DNA of 64,000 bases from Lichenicola sp964249735. GTDB lineage: Bacteria > Pseudomonadota > Alphaproteobacteria > Acetobacterales > Acetobacteraceae. Location: assembly GCA_964249735.1 (NCBI GenBank), contig CAXUDP010000002.1, positions 1 to 64,000 of the forward strand. The letters are read 5' to 3'. The notes beneath the pieces were generated by a model. The model was not told the DNA's origin and did not search any database. It was given only the letters and a program-made list of their open reading frames with translations. The position numbers were made by a program, and so were the translations under genes. Shown in pieces: positions 34,084 through 43,560 of this stretch; position 1 is the first letter of the stretch, and the number at the start of each line of letters is the position of its first letter.

Positions 34084-34569
34084 TCAGCCGCGGTTGCGCA
34101 GCAGCCGAGCCTTGTCGCGCTGCCAATCGCGCGCGGCGATGGCATGGCGCTTGTCGGCGTTCTTGCGTCCCTCGCCCACGCCCAGCGTCACCTTGGCGAC
34201 GCCCTTGTCGTTGAAGTGGATGTCGAGCGGCACCAGCGTGTAGCCGCTCTTCTTCACCTCGCCGAGCATCTTGTCGATCTGCTTGTGGTGCAGCAGCAGC
34301 TTGCGCGGCGCCTTGGGCTCGAACCGCGACAGCACCCCGCCCTGGTACTCGGGGATGTAGCAGTTGAACATCCACACCGCCCCGTCGCGTTCGGCGGCGT
34401 AGGCCTCGGTCAGGGTGGCGCGTCCCAGTCGCAGGCTCTTGACCTCCGGGCCCTTGAGCACGATCCCGGCTTCCACAGTCTCCTTGATGGTGTAGTCGAA
34501 CCGGCCCTTGCGGTTCTGTGCCGCGATGCCATGCGAGATCATCCCGCTCTTCTTCTTGTCCTTGGCCAT
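34084..34569 (-). CDS. smpB: SsrA-binding protein SmpB
   Basis: Carries tmRNA to stalled ribosomes in trans-translation. 161 aa: the start is KKSGMISHGIAAQNRKGRFD, then ETVEAGIVLKGPEVKSLRLG, PRKLLLHHKQIDKML and the basic C-terminal tail (RDWQRDKARLLRNRG) needed in the A site. ATG 34569 lies 7 bp after the dapA stop. The tmRNA gene itself is not seen in the window. Confidence 0.96.
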   Translation of the reverse strand: MAKDKKKSGMISHGIAAQNRKGRFDYTIKETVEAGIVLKGPEVKSLRLGRATLTEAYAAERDGAVWMFNCYIPEYQGGVLSRFEPKAPRKLLLHHKQIDKMLGEVKKSGYTLVPLDIHFNDKGVAKVTLGVGEGRKNADKRHAIAARDWQRDKARLLRNRG

Positions 34570-34576
34570 GGATGCG

Positions 34577-35455
34577 TCAGCCGAGCAGGCCGACCTCCTC
34601 CATCGCCGCCCGTACCACGGCACGGGTCTCGTCACGCAGCGGAGCCAGCGGCAGGCGGCAGGTTTCGCCGGCCCTTCGGAGCAGGCTTGCCGCATACTTC
34701 ACCGGGGCCGGGCTGCTTTCGGCGAACAAGGCGTCGTGCAGCGGCAGCAGCCGGTCCTGCAGCGCCATCGCCGCCCGGACGTCGCCCCGGTCCCAGGCTC
34801 CCTGCATCTGTGCGCACAGGACGGGAGCGACATTGGCGGTGACGCTGATGCAGCCGGATCCTCCGGCGGCATTATACGCCAGCGCGGTGCCGTCCTCGCC
34901 GGACAGCTGGCAGAACCCAGGCCCGGCGGCACGACGGATCTGCAGCGGGCGGAGCAGGTTGGCGGTGGCGTCCTTCACGCCGATGATGTTGGGATGCCGC
35001 GCCAGCCGCGCCATGGTCTCGACGCTCATGTCGATCACGCTGCGGGCCGGGATGTTGTAGATCACGATCGGCAGGTCGACCGCATCGGCGATCGCCATGT
35101 AGTGCCGATACAGCCCGTCCTGGGTCGGCTTGTTGTAATAGGGCGTCACCACGAGAGCGCCGTCCGCCCCCGCCTCCCTGGCGTGGCGCGTGATGGCGAT
35201 GGCCTCCGCCGTGCTGCTGGAGCCGGTGCCGGCCAGCACGCCGACGCGGCCGGAGGCGGTGCGGACCGCCAGGTCGATCAATCGCCGATGTTCCCCGTCC
35301 GTCAGGGTCGGGCTTTCGCCGGTGGTGCCGGTGGGCACCACGGCGCTGGTGCCGCTCTCGATCTGCCACGCGATCAAACGCTCGAAAGCCGCCTCATCCA
35401 GGGCGCCGTCCGGCTGCATGGGGGTGATGAGGGCGACGATCGAGCCCTTGAACAT
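34577..35455 (-). CDS. dapA: 4-hydroxy-tetrahydrodipicolinate synthase
   Basis: Condenses pyruvate with aspartate semialdehyde, the first committed step to lysine and diaminopimelate for peptidoglycan. The 292-aa TIM-barrel protein has GTTGESPTLT, VTPYYNKPTQDGLYRHY, IVIYNIPARSVIDM with the active-site tyrosine, and the Schiff-base lysine in IIGVKDATANL. ATG 35455 begins the family sequence. Divergent from slt. The 152-bp gap between them shows no clear promoter. Confidence 0.96.
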   Translation of the reverse strand: MFKGSIVALITPMQPDGALDEAAFERLIAWQIESGTSAVVPTGTTGESPTLTDGEHRRLIDLAVRTASGRVGVLAGTGSSSTAEAIAITRHAREAGADGALVVTPYYNKPTQDGLYRHYMAIADAVDLPIVIYNIPARSVIDMSVETMARLARHPNIIGVKDATANLLRPLQIRRAAGPGFCQLSGEDGTALAYNAAGGSGCISVTANVAPVLCAQMQGAWDRGDVRAAMALQDRLLPLHDALFAESSPAPVKYAASLLRRAGETCRLPLAPLRDETRAVVRAAMEEVGLLG

Positions 35456-35607
35456 GGTCGACTCCCCGACGGCGTCCGGCCGGATCCTTGTGGGCCGCGG
35501 TTCGCCGGACCGGTCGGCGCCGCTCGTTCTAGACCAGCTTGGGCCGGGCTGGAACAGTGCATGCTCTTGCCGCGGGCGCCGGTTCGCCGGATGCTGCGTC
35601 CACGCCG

Positions 35608-37659
35608 ATGATCCCCCGTCCCCGCCTTCCGATCCGCTCCGGACCCGATGCGCGGACGCGGCCCGGGCTGCTGATCCTCGCCCTCCTGCCGCTTGCCGGC
35701 TGCGCCGGCAGCACGGTGCCGGTGGCGGCCATGGCACGGGCGGAGACACAGGCGGCACCGGCGGTGGTGGAACGCGACGCGGCCGCGGACCGGGACGACC
35801 CGGTGGCGGCGCGGCTGTCGGTCTACCTGCGTCTGCTCCGGCCCGGCGGCGGGTCGGCTGCCGCCATCGCCGGGTTCCTGTCGCAGAACCCGACCTGGCC
35901 GAACCGGGCGCTGCTGCGCCAGCGGCTCGATCAGGCGATCGCCGCGGAAACCGACCCGGCAGCGCTGGGCGCCGTGTGCGGCAGCGTGAGCCCGGACTCC
36001 GCCGCCTCGCTGCTGCGCTGCGCCGGGATCCTTCCCTCGTCCGGATCCACCGTGGAGCTTCCGGATGCGGTGCCGCCGGCGCTGGTGGCCGCGGCGCGCG
36101 ACGCCTGGGTGCACGGCATCGACGGACCCGACCAGGCATCGGCATTCCTGCGCGTCTGGGGCCGATTCCTGACCGCGAACGACCAGGAGCACCGCTTCGA
36201 TCGCCTCGAATGGGCCGGCAACGCCCTCGCCGCTGGCCGCACCCTGCCGCTGCTGCCGCCAGCGGACCAGGCGCTGGCCGCGGCCCGGCTGGCGCTGCGA
36301 CGCAACACGCCGGACGCCGATGCCGTCGCGGCCTCACTGCCTGCCTCGGACGCGCACGATCCGGTGCTGGTGCTGGAGCTGACGCGCTGGCTGCGCCGCA
36401 ACGGCCGCCTTGATGCCGCGGTGTCGCTCTGGCACGGCGATGCGGCAGCGGCGGAAGCGCGGGTCGGTCCCGACCGGCTGCCCGCGTTCTGGACCGAGCG
36501 TGACGCCCTGTCCCGGGACCTGCTGGGCGGGAACCGCAACGTCGACGCCCTCGCCGTCGCCGACGACCGGATGCAGGTCGAGCCGGGACCGCGACTCGAC
36601 GCCGACTTCCTCACCGGCTGGATCGCGCTGCGCCGCCTGCACGACCCGGTGGCCGCCGAGGCGCGATTTGCCCCGCTGATGCAGGCGGCCGCCGTCATCA
36701 CCCGCAGCCGCGGCGCCTACTGGACCGGGCGAGCCCGGCTGGCACGCGGCAATGCCGGCGGGGCCACCGCTGCGCTGGAGCAGGCGGCCGCCTTCCCGAC
36801 CACCTTCTATGGACAGCTCGCCGCCGCCCGGCTGCAGCCGCCGGCGCCGGGGCCGGCGACTCTGCTGGCGCCGACCGCGGCGGATCCGGCCGCCGATCGT
36901 CTCCGGCAGCTGCACGATCCCGCCTGGACCCAGGACGAGGCGATCCGTTTCGCCGGGCTGGAGCTGGCACGGGCGGCGGAGCTGCTGGTGGCCTGGAACG
37001 ACCGCAGGCACGCGCGCGCCTTCCTGCTCCGCCTCGACGCGATGGCGACCACCGATGCCGACCACGCCCTGGCCGCCTCCCTCGCCGATCGGCTCGACCT
37101 GCCGGACGTGGCGGTAGCCGTCGCGCGCACAGCCGGCCGGCACGGGCTGGTTCTGCGTGAGGCGGGCTGGCCGCAACCGTTCACCCCGCCGGACGACACC
37201 CTGCCGCCGGGACTGGCGCTGGCGGTGATGCGTCAGGAAAGCAGCTTCGACCCGCAGGTCACGAGCCCGGCCGGCGCGCGCGGGCTGATGCAGCTCACGG
37301 ACGGCACCGCCCGCGACACCGCACGCGCCGCCGGGCGGCCGGACCTGTCCGGCGGCGGAACGGTTCTGTTCGACGCGAACGCCAACATGACGCTGGGGGA
37401 CGCCTACCTCGACACCCTGCTGGCCCGGTTCGGCGGCGTGGTGCCGTATGCGGTGGCGGCCTACAACGCCGGCCCGCACCGGGTCGACCAGTGGCTGGCG
37501 GCCGGCGATCCGGCGCGTGCGCCCGCCGCCGGGATCGACCGCCAGGACGGCATGGTCGACTGGATCGAGAGCATTCCCTACGCGGAAACGCGCAACTACG
37601 TGCAGCGGGTGATGGAGAACATGGCGATCTACCGCGCCGGACCCGGCTCCCGCGCATGA
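35608..37659 (+). CDS. soluble-type lytic murein transglycosylase, lipoprotein
   Basis: Cleaves peptidoglycan glycan strands to 1,6-anhydromuropeptides in the periplasm. 683 aa from ATG 35608, with a lipoprotein signal (LLILALLPLAGC). A long alpha-helical repeat region (about 60-520) resembles the Slt70 U/L ring, and the C-terminal SLT domain has the catalytic glutamate in LALAVMRQESSFDPQVTSPAGARG, then LMQL and YAVAAYNAGPHRV and NYVQRVM. The stop overlaps pgpA (ATGA). Confidence 0.92.
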   Translation: MIPRPRLPIRSGPDARTRPGLLILALLPLAGCAGSTVPVAAMARAETQAAPAVVERDAAADRDDPVAARLSVYLRLLRPGGGSAAAIAGFLSQNPTWPNRALLRQRLDQAIAAETDPAALGAVCGSVSPDSAASLLRCAGILPSSGSTVELPDAVPPALVAAARDAWVHGIDGPDQASAFLRVWGRFLTANDQEHRFDRLEWAGNALAAGRTLPLLPPADQALAAARLALRRNTPDADAVAASLPASDAHDPVLVLELTRWLRRNGRLDAAVSLWHGDAAAAEARVGPDRLPAFWTERDALSRDLLGGNRNVDALAVADDRMQVEPGPRLDADFLTGWIALRRLHDPVAAEARFAPLMQAAAVITRSRGAYWTGRARLARGNAGGATAALEQAAAFPTTFYGQLAAARLQPPAPGPATLLAPTAADPAADRLRQLHDPAWTQDEAIRFAGLELARAAELLVAWNDRRHARAFLLRLDAMATTDADHALAASLADRLDLPDVAVAVARTAGRHGLVLREAGWPQPFTPPDDTLPPGLALAVMRQESSFDPQVTSPAGARGLMQLTDGTARDTARAAGRPDLSGGGTVLFDANANMTLGDAYLDTLLARFGGVVPYAVAAYNAGPHRVDQWLAAGDPARAPAAGIDRQDGMVDWIESIPYAETRNYVQRVMENMAIYRAGPGSRA

Positions 37660-38144
37660 GCGGCGGGGCTCGCTGGGCGCGGGTGGTGGCGAGCTTCGGC
37701 GGCGTCGGCTTCACGCCGCGTGCGCCGGGCACGGCAGGAACGCTGGCGGCCCTGCCATTCGGCTGGGCGTTGCTGCAGGCGCCCTGGCTGCTGGTCGGGG
37801 CGATCCTGGCAGCCTGCGTCGGCGGGACCGTCGCGGTGCAGCGTGCCGCCGATGGCGTCGACCACGGCTGGATCGTGATCGACGAGGTGGCAGGGCTGTG
37901 GATCACGCTGCTCGGGCTGGTCGGCCTGCCACGGCTGCCGCCGCCGCACGGGATCGGACTGGCGGTCGGGCTTGTGACGGCCTTCGCCCTGTTCCGGCTG
38001 CTGGACATCGCCAAGCCCGGCCCGATCGGACGGATCGACCGGCGCCACGACTCGTTGGGGGTGATGGGCGACGACGTCGCCGCCGGGCTCGCGGGCGCGG
38101 TTCTGTTGCTCGCGGCGAGGCTGGCGCTGGATTGGGACCGATGA
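37656..38144 (+). CDS. pgpA: phosphatidylglycerophosphatase A
   Basis: Dephosphorylates phosphatidylglycerol phosphate in the inner membrane, the last step to phosphatidylglycerol. 162 aa with three or four hydrophobic segments and the PgpA motifs FTPRAPGTAGTLAALP, IVIDEVAGLWI and LLDIAKPGPIGRIDRR followed by GVMGDDVAAG. Overlaps slt upstream and cinA downstream by 4 bp each, so the three are probably translated together. Confidence 0.95.
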   Translation: MSGGARWARVVASFGGVGFTPRAPGTAGTLAALPFGWALLQAPWLLVGAILAACVGGTVAVQRAADGVDHGWIVIDEVAGLWITLLGLVGLPRLPPPHGIGLAVGLVTAFALFRLLDIAKPGPIGRIDRRHDSLGVMGDDVAAGLAGAVLLLAARLALDWDR

Positions 38145-38665
38145 TTGACCAGGACACGCTGGACCAGGCCGGGCTGCTGCTGGAACGGCTGAAGGCCGCC
38201 GGCGTGAGCGTCGCCACCGCCGAAAGCTGCACCGGCGGCCTGGTGGCGGCGGCGCTGACGCACCATGCCGGCTCGTCTGCCGCGGTGCTGGGCGGGTTCG
38301 TGACCTACTCCAACGAGATGAAGCAGGAGCTGCTCGGGGTCGGGACCGCGCTGCTCGACAAATTCGGAGCAGTGAGCGGCGAGGTCGCGGCGGCGATGGC
38401 GGAGGGTGCGCTGGCCCGGAGCGGCGCCGGCCTGGCCGTATCCATCACCGGGATTGCCGGTCCCGGAGGCGCCACCGCGGCCAAGCCGATCGGCCTGGTC
38501 TGGTTCGGTCTGGCGCAGGCTGGCCATCCGATACGGACCGAGCGTCTGGTGCTGCCGGGCGACCGTGGTCAGGTCCGAGCGGCGTCGGTTCGCCACGCCC
38601 TCGCCTTGCTGGATGGCGCTCTGCCTGTCGATCGACCGGGCGGCGTCGATCGAACGATGCGCTAG
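38141..38665 (+). CDS. CinA-family nicotinamide-nucleotide amidohydrolase
   Basis: Likely NMN deamidase (PncC type), which recycles NMN to nicotinate mononucleotide. The 174-aa protein is the CinA C-terminal domain alone: SVATAESCTGGLVAAALTHH with the catalytic serine, GGFVTYSNEMKQELLGV, GAVSGEVAAAMAEGAL and SITGIAGPGGATAAKPIGLVW. The start overlaps pgpA (ATGA). The stop codon overlaps that of the convergent EF-hand gene in the palindrome CTAG. Confidence 0.93.
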   Translation: MIDQDTLDQAGLLLERLKAAGVSVATAESCTGGLVAAALTHHAGSSAAVLGGFVTYSNEMKQELLGVGTALLDKFGAVSGEVAAAMAEGALARSGAGLAVSITGIAGPGGATAAKPIGLVWFGLAQAGHPIRTERLVLPGDRGQVRAASVRHALALLDGALPVDRPGGVDRTMR

Positions 38666-39033
38666 GCGACGCCTTCCTTGCGGTGCTTGTGGTGCGACCG
38701 GTTGAAGGCATGGATCTGTTCGGCCGTGATCCATCCCTTGTGGTCGGTGTCTATCTCGTCGAAGTGCTTGGCCACACGCGGCCAATCCGCCAGCTCCACT
38801 TGTTGCCGCGTCAGGTGACCGTCATGAGTGGTGTTGGCCTGGGCGAAATGCGCCTCGACGCCACTGGAACCGTGGCGGATCTCGATCCGGTCGGGATCGA
38901 CGGCCTGGGGCGCAGCATTAGACAAAACGGTTGGCACGGATGCCGCGCGCGACGGCGCGGATTGTGCCAGGGCGGATAGCCCGGCAAGGCTGCCGCAGAG
39001 CAGGACGGCGCTGATGTTGAGGACCATGCGCAT
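38662..39033 (-). CDS. secreted EF-hand protein
   Basis: 123 aa. The signal peptide MRMVLNISAVLLCGSLAGLSALA is cleaved before QSAPS. Two EF-hand-like loops follow: an imperfect one at AQANTTHDGHLTRQQVE and a better one at DEIDTDHKGWITAEQIHAF. The end is His/Lys-rich (RSHHKHRKEG). It is probably a periplasmic calcium- or metal-binding protein; the partner is unknown. It converges on cinA with overlapping stops. A His-rich secreted protein is the next gene upstream on the same strand. Confidence 0.8.
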   Translation of the reverse strand: MRMVLNISAVLLCGSLAGLSALAQSAPSRAASVPTVLSNAAPQAVDPDRIEIRHGSSGVEAHFAQANTTHDGHLTRQQVELADWPRVAKHFDEIDTDHKGWITAEQIHAFNRSHHKHRKEGVA

Positions 39034-39150
39034 GTGGATCGCTTTCCTGACGACGCCGGTAACACCGGACTATGGGTTCCCGGCCACCGGCCTTGAACAC
39101 ACATAGTTGATCAGGAAAAGCTTAAAACGAGATGAACGATTCGTGATCGA

Positions 39151-39178
39151 CGGGAGGCCGACGTCAATCGGCCTCCCG
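39151..39178 (-). terminator. strong hairpin after the His-rich protein gene
   Basis: CGGGAGGCCGA and TCGGCCTCCCG form a perfect 11-bp stem with a 6-nt loop, 9 bp beyond the stop codon of the minus-strand gene 39188-39577. No T-tract follows. The remaining part of the 39034-39187 gap should hold the promoter of the EF-hand gene; none is obvious. Confidence 0.6.
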
Positions 39179-39187
39179 GATCGGGGT

Positions 39188-39577
39188 CTACTGGCCGCCG
39201 GGCGTGTTCGACGGCGTGGTGGTACCGGTGCTGCCCGAGGAGGGGGCGCTGCCGGACGGCGGCATGGTGGACGGCGCCGCCATGCCGGTCCCCGGGGCGG
39301 TGCTGGAGGACGGCGTGCTCATCGGCGTGGTGCTGTCGCCGGAGGCGGGCGTGCTGCCACCGCGCGCGGCGGCAAGGCTCTTGGCGTTCAGCTCGTCGGT
39401 GGACGGATCACCGGCCCGCTTCGAGTGGGTCTTCGGACCCTGCATGTGATCCATGCGGCTCGAGTGATGGTGATGGTGGTGCATCGGCGGCTTGCTGGTG
39501 TCGGTGGTCTGAGCCATGGCAGGAACAGCAAAGGCCAGCGCGGCCGTGCAGATCGAGGCACTCAGGATCGACTTCAT
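39188..39577 (-). CDS. small secreted His-rich, Ser/Thr/Pro-rich protein
   Basis: 129 aa. The signal peptide MKSILSASICTAALAFAVPAMA is cleaved before QTTD. A run of six histidines follows soon after (PPMHHHHHHSSRMDHMQG), then a short central part (DELNAKSLAAARGG) and a low-complexity Ser/Thr/Pro/Gly tail (STPASGDSTTPMSTPSSS). The histidine run suggests metal binding in the periplasm (inference). AAGGA precedes the ATG. I do not recognise a family. Confidence 0.75.
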   Translation of the reverse strand: MKSILSASICTAALAFAVPAMAQTTDTSKPPMHHHHHHSSRMDHMQGPKTHSKRAGDPSTDELNAKSLAAARGGSTPASGDSTTPMSTPSSSTAPGTGMAAPSTMPPSGSAPSSGSTGTTTPSNTPGGQ

Positions 39578-39717
39578 GGATGTTCCTTTTCTGTCACGAC
39601 CGACAGAGCTGTGAGACAAAGAAGCGTCGTCGGCAGACGCTCCGACACGACCAAGCAACGACCACACGCCGTGGCAGTTGCGCCACAGTCGGATAAACCG
39701 GGACATCAGCGTGAAAA

Positions 39718-40209
39718 TCAGCTGGCCGGCGCCGGATCCGCCGTGGCGGGCGTCACGACCTGGACGGCCGGACGCGGCGGCACGCCGTAGATGTCGCGGG
39801 CGCGCTTGAGGAAGGCGCCGACCATCAGGCGGACCGCCTCGTTGAACACCACGCCGATCGCGACCTGCAGCAGGCGCGAACGGAACTCGAACTCGACGAA
39901 GAAATCGACCAAACAACCGCGTGGGTCGGGGGTGAAGGTCCACACGTTGTTGAGGTAGCGGAACGGGCCCTTCTCGTAGCGGACCTTTACCGTGCGCGGA
40001 CGGTCCAGCGCCACCCGGCTGGTGAAGCTTTCCCGGAACGGGCCGAAGCCGATGCTCATGTCGGCGACCAGCTCGGTGTCGGTGTGGCTGCGCACCCGTG
40101 CACCGGTGCACCAGGGCAGGAACTCCGGATAGCGGCCCACGTCGGCCACCATGTCGAACAGCTGCTCGGCGGTGTAGGGAATGAGGCGGCGTTCGGCGTG
40201 GGTCGGCAT
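39718..40209 (-). CDS. RatA/Coq10-like START-domain protein
   Basis: 163 aa of the polyketide-cyclase/START-like fold: RRLIPYTAEQLFDMVADVGRY, EFLPWCTGARV, NVWTFTPD and FFVEFEFRSRLLQ. Homologues are Coq10 (ubiquinone binding, needed for respiratory function) and RatA (reported to affect ribosome association in E. coli); alphaproteobacterial members are usually regarded as Coq10-like. Its ATG overlaps the lipA stop (ATGA), and this pairing is common in alphaproteobacteria. Confidence 0.85.
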   Translation of the reverse strand: MPTHAERRLIPYTAEQLFDMVADVGRYPEFLPWCTGARVRSHTDTELVADMSIGFGPFRESFTSRVALDRPRTVKVRYEKGPFRYLNNVWTFTPDPRGCLVDFFVEFEFRSRLLQVAIGVVFNEAVRLMVGAFLKRARDIYGVPPRPAVQVVTPATADPAPAS

Positions 40210-41195
40210 CAGGATGCTACGCGCGAGCCCGCCAAACGTGCCGCGCGCGCCTCGCGCAGTGCAGCAAAATCCTCGTCCGCATGATACGACGAACGGGTCA
40301 GCGGGGTCGCGCTCACCTGCAGGAAGCCTTTGGCACGCGCCATCGAGGCGTAGTCGGCGAACTCGTCCGGCGTCACGAACCGGTCCACCGCGGCATGCTT
40401 CACGCTCGGCTGCAGGTACTGGCCGAGGGTGAGGAAGTCGACCTCGGCGATGCGCAGGTCGTCCATCACCTGCAGCACCTCCGGGCGCCCTTCGCCCAGC
40501 CCCACCATCATGCCGGACTTGGTGAAGATCGCAGGATCCAGCTGCTTGACCCGGTCCAGCAGGCGCACCGACTGGTAGTAGCGCGCACCCGGCCGGATCG
40601 TGGCATAGAGCCGGGGCACGGTTTCCAGGTTGTGGTTGAACACGTCCGGTCGGGCCTCGACCACCACCTCCAGGGCACCCGGCTTGCGCAGGAAGTCAGG
40701 GGTCAGGATCTCGACCGTAGTGTCCGGCGCAGCGCGGCGGAGCGCGCCGATCACGGCCGCGAAATGTGCCGCCCCGCCGTCCGGGAGATCGTCGCGGTCG
40801 ACCGAGGTGATCACCACGTGGCGTAGGCCAAGCGTGGCCACCGCGTCGGCCACCCGTCCCGGCTCGCCCGCGTCGAGCGCGTCCGGCTGACCGGTGCGCA
40901 CGTTGCAGAAGGCGCAGGCGCGTGTGCAGATCTCGCCCATGATCATCATGGTGGCGTGGCGCTGCGACCAGCACTCGCCGATGTTGGGGCAGGCCGCCTC
41001 CTCGCACACCGTCACCAGCTTCTTGTCGCGCATCAGGGTGCGCGTCTCGTGGTAGACCGGATGCGTCGGCGCCTTGACCCGGATCCAGTCCGGCTTGCGC
41101 AGGATGGGGTTGTCCGGTCGGTGCGCCTTTTCCGGATGGCGCGGTGCTGCAACGGCGCTCCCGCTCCGGTGGTCGATCAGCACTCGGGTGGACAT
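40209..41195 (-). CDS. lipA: lipoyl synthase
   Basis: A radical-SAM enzyme that inserts two sulfurs into protein-bound octanoate. 328 aa, with both cluster motifs: the auxiliary CEEAACPNIGEC and the radical-SAM CTRACAFC, followed by VRTG and VVITSVDRDDLPDGG. The ATG at 41195 begins the family-like region; the longer open frame upstream overlaps another gene. It lies in the same run as pdhB and pdhC, whose lipoyl domains are its substrates. Confidence 0.96.
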   Translation of the reverse strand: MSTRVLIDHRSGSAVAAPRHPEKAHRPDNPILRKPDWIRVKAPTHPVYHETRTLMRDKKLVTVCEEAACPNIGECWSQRHATMMIMGEICTRACAFCNVRTGQPDALDAGEPGRVADAVATLGLRHVVITSVDRDDLPDGGAAHFAAVIGALRRAAPDTTVEILTPDFLRKPGALEVVVEARPDVFNHNLETVPRLYATIRPGARYYQSVRLLDRVKQLDPAIFTKSGMMVGLGEGRPEVLQVMDDLRIAEVDFLTLGQYLQPSVKHAAVDRFVTPDEFADYASMARAKGFLQVSATPLTRSSYHADEDFAALREARAARLAGSRVAS

Positions 41196-41262
41196 GGGGC
41201 TGCGTGTATCCGCTCGGAGAAGGAAACCGTGCCCAGACAGGTGGCGCCGTGGCGGACGGGCG

Positions 41263-43491
41263 TCAAGCACGACGCTGTCGCGCGCGGACCAGCACTGCGG
41301 TTCCCCCCAGCACCACCAGCACCACACCCGCCGCGGTGACCGGCCGGCGGTGGCGACGGGCGGCCGAAGCGAGCTGGCTGAAGGGCTCCCTCCAGCGCAG
41401 CCGCGCCGCCGCGTCGAAGTCCGGCGCCGGGCAGCCATAGCCGAACCGGGTGGCGAACGGCACGATCGCACCGGAGGCCCTGTAGCGCCGGTAGAGCCGG
41501 TACGCGTCCGCCTCGTCGTCGCTCCCGAACATCCAGCCGGCGGCGCGGCACAGCACTGCGGCAACGGCCTGCGAACGCGGCGCAAGCACGTCGGCCGCGC
41601 GTTCCGCGTCGGCCGCCACTAGGAACCGGTAATGGAAGCGGCGGTTCGGCACCGCGCCGCTGCCGGCATAGCGCCAGCGCTCGTTCGCCGTGACCAACGG
41701 CCCGGAGGGCGGACTCCCCGGGCCGTAGGCGTGGTCGAACCGGGCATCGACCGCCCCCTGGTCGGGATCGAGCTCGGTGCCGAACAGTTCCAGGCCGTGC
41801 CGCCGGGCGATCAGCGCAGCCTCCCACGCCGCACGCGCCCGGTCGGTTCGCCAGAAGGCGCGTTCCGACCGGGCCAGGGCGTCCCCATAGGCTTCGGCCT
41901 CCCGGCGCTCCTCAGTCATCGTGAAGGATGCGATCGCGTCCGCCCAGCGCCTGTCGCGCATCAGCCGCCGCGCCAGCAGCTCACGCAGAGCACGAGCCGG
42001 GTTCCAGCGCCTGGCCTCCTGGTCGGTCGAACCGGCGGACACATCCTGTTCCGTCAACAACGCGACGGGCGGCACGCTGGCCGCCACGAAACGACGCAGC
42101 GCGTCGGTTGTCAGCACCCGCTCCGCGAGATAGGCAGCGTCTCCCCAGTACCGGTCGGCGAGCGGATACAGGATCGCCATTGCCTGCCCCAAATCACCCC
42201 GTGCCAGGGTGATGATGCCGGCTTCGGCCTGGACACGCCCGGCAGCCTCCGCGGTCACGGCGTCCGAATGTGCCGCCAGCTCCCGCACTGCGGCATCATA
42301 GGCGCGGCCGGTGGCGCGCAGGTCGTTCCGCTGCAGCGACAGCTTGGCGCGGATCCACGCCACCAGCGGTCCGGTTCCGTGTACCACGAACCGGTCCGCC
42401 AGATCGTAGCTGCCTTGGAGGTAGGCCAGCGCCGCCAGCCGGCCGGCATCCTCCCCGTTCAGCCCGCTGGCGGCGGTCATGACATCCGACAACCGGTTCA
42501 GCACGCGGTCCTCGAACCGCTCCGGGCTCAGGTTCGGAAAGAACGGCGCGTCATAGAGAAGCACGTCCCTCCCGTGAGCCTCGAACATGTCCTGCGGCGC
42601 CGGGCCGGTTGCGGACAAGGCATAGAGCACGAGCAGGTGGCACAGCAGCGGGTCCTGGACGGCCGCTGCAAGCCAAGCGGACGCGCCGGGCCTGTCCGAC
42701 AGCAGCGCCTCCGCCACCAGCTACAACGAGCTGGTGCCGCCGTCGCCGCCCAGGGTAGCCTGCTCACCGTACAGCGTCACAGCCTTGTGCAGCCCCGCGA
42801 TCGCCGCATCGGTCGGATGGTCGCGTCCCGCCGCCCCGCCCTCCATCGGCAGCCCGCTTGCCCGCAGCGACAGCCGCGCTTCCTCGCCGAGGCTCGCCAG
42901 AGCCAGCCCGAGCGGATCGGCGGCGCCGCCATCGACCCGCCTGCGGACTACCCGGAACGCGTCGGTCGCCGCCGCGTCCGCCCCGCACGCCGCCAGCGCA
43001 CGGCCCAGCATGAAGCCCGCCCACAGCGTCCGGTCCGGTCCGGGTGCCGCTGGCACAGCCGACACCCGGCGGAAGCGGTCCGCTGCACCGGCGCAATCGC
43101 CCGCGTCGAAGGCGACCGCGCCTGCGACATAGAGCCGCACCCCGTCCGGCAGCGCCCGCCCGGCCGCCTCCGCAGCGTCTGCTTCGGCCTGGCGTCGCAT
43201 GGCTGAGACCAGCGCCGCGTCCGACGCGGACAAGGTGCGACGCTCCTCCGACTCCCTAGTCGGCTGGTCCGTGCCGCTGCTACCTGCGGGAAGCGACGGC
43301 AGGCGCAGGGACGGCCTGGGCACCAGACGCGCCGCACCGAAGGCGAAGCTGTCGATCGGAAGGTCCTCGAGCGTCTGGTCGCGGTTGTCGAGCAGCTGCC
43401 AGGGAAAGCCCGGTCCGCAGGCGAAGGCCGCCGAGCCCGTCAGGGCGGCGGACAGGACGAGCCAGCCGCGGAGCGTCACCCGGTCGATCAT
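41263..43491 (-). pseudogene. exported helical-repeat-like protein split by an in-frame stop (amber)
   Basis: One reading frame is interrupted by a single TAG at 42721-42723. The first part (43491-42721) has a signal peptide ending SAAFA, then CGPGFPWQLLDNRDQTL and a helical region. The second part (42717-41263) continues immediately in the same frame (stop, Leu, then a GTG) with more helical, TPR-like sequence and a C-terminal membrane segment (PVTAAGVVLVVLGG). No ribosome binding site precedes the GTG, so re-initiation is unlikely. Joined, it would be about 742 aa. The family's function is unknown to me. It could also be stop readthrough or a sequence error. Confidence 0.75.
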
Positions 43492-43560
43492 CCATCCGTT
43501 CCCGATGCGGCATGCCGGCACCCGAGCGGCCACCGCTTCTCGAAACGTTAGCGCAACGGA

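Noticed and set aside
38662..38665. CTAG overlap of convergent cinA and EF-hand stop codons
   Set aside because: A real but trivial compactness effect; no sign that it has a function.
39440..39500. Six histidines followed by SSRMDH, and a CTCGAG sequence, resembling a cloning tag
   Set aside because: It lies inside a native gene with its own signal peptide, ribosome binding site and terminator, in normal chromosomal context; histidine runs occur naturally.
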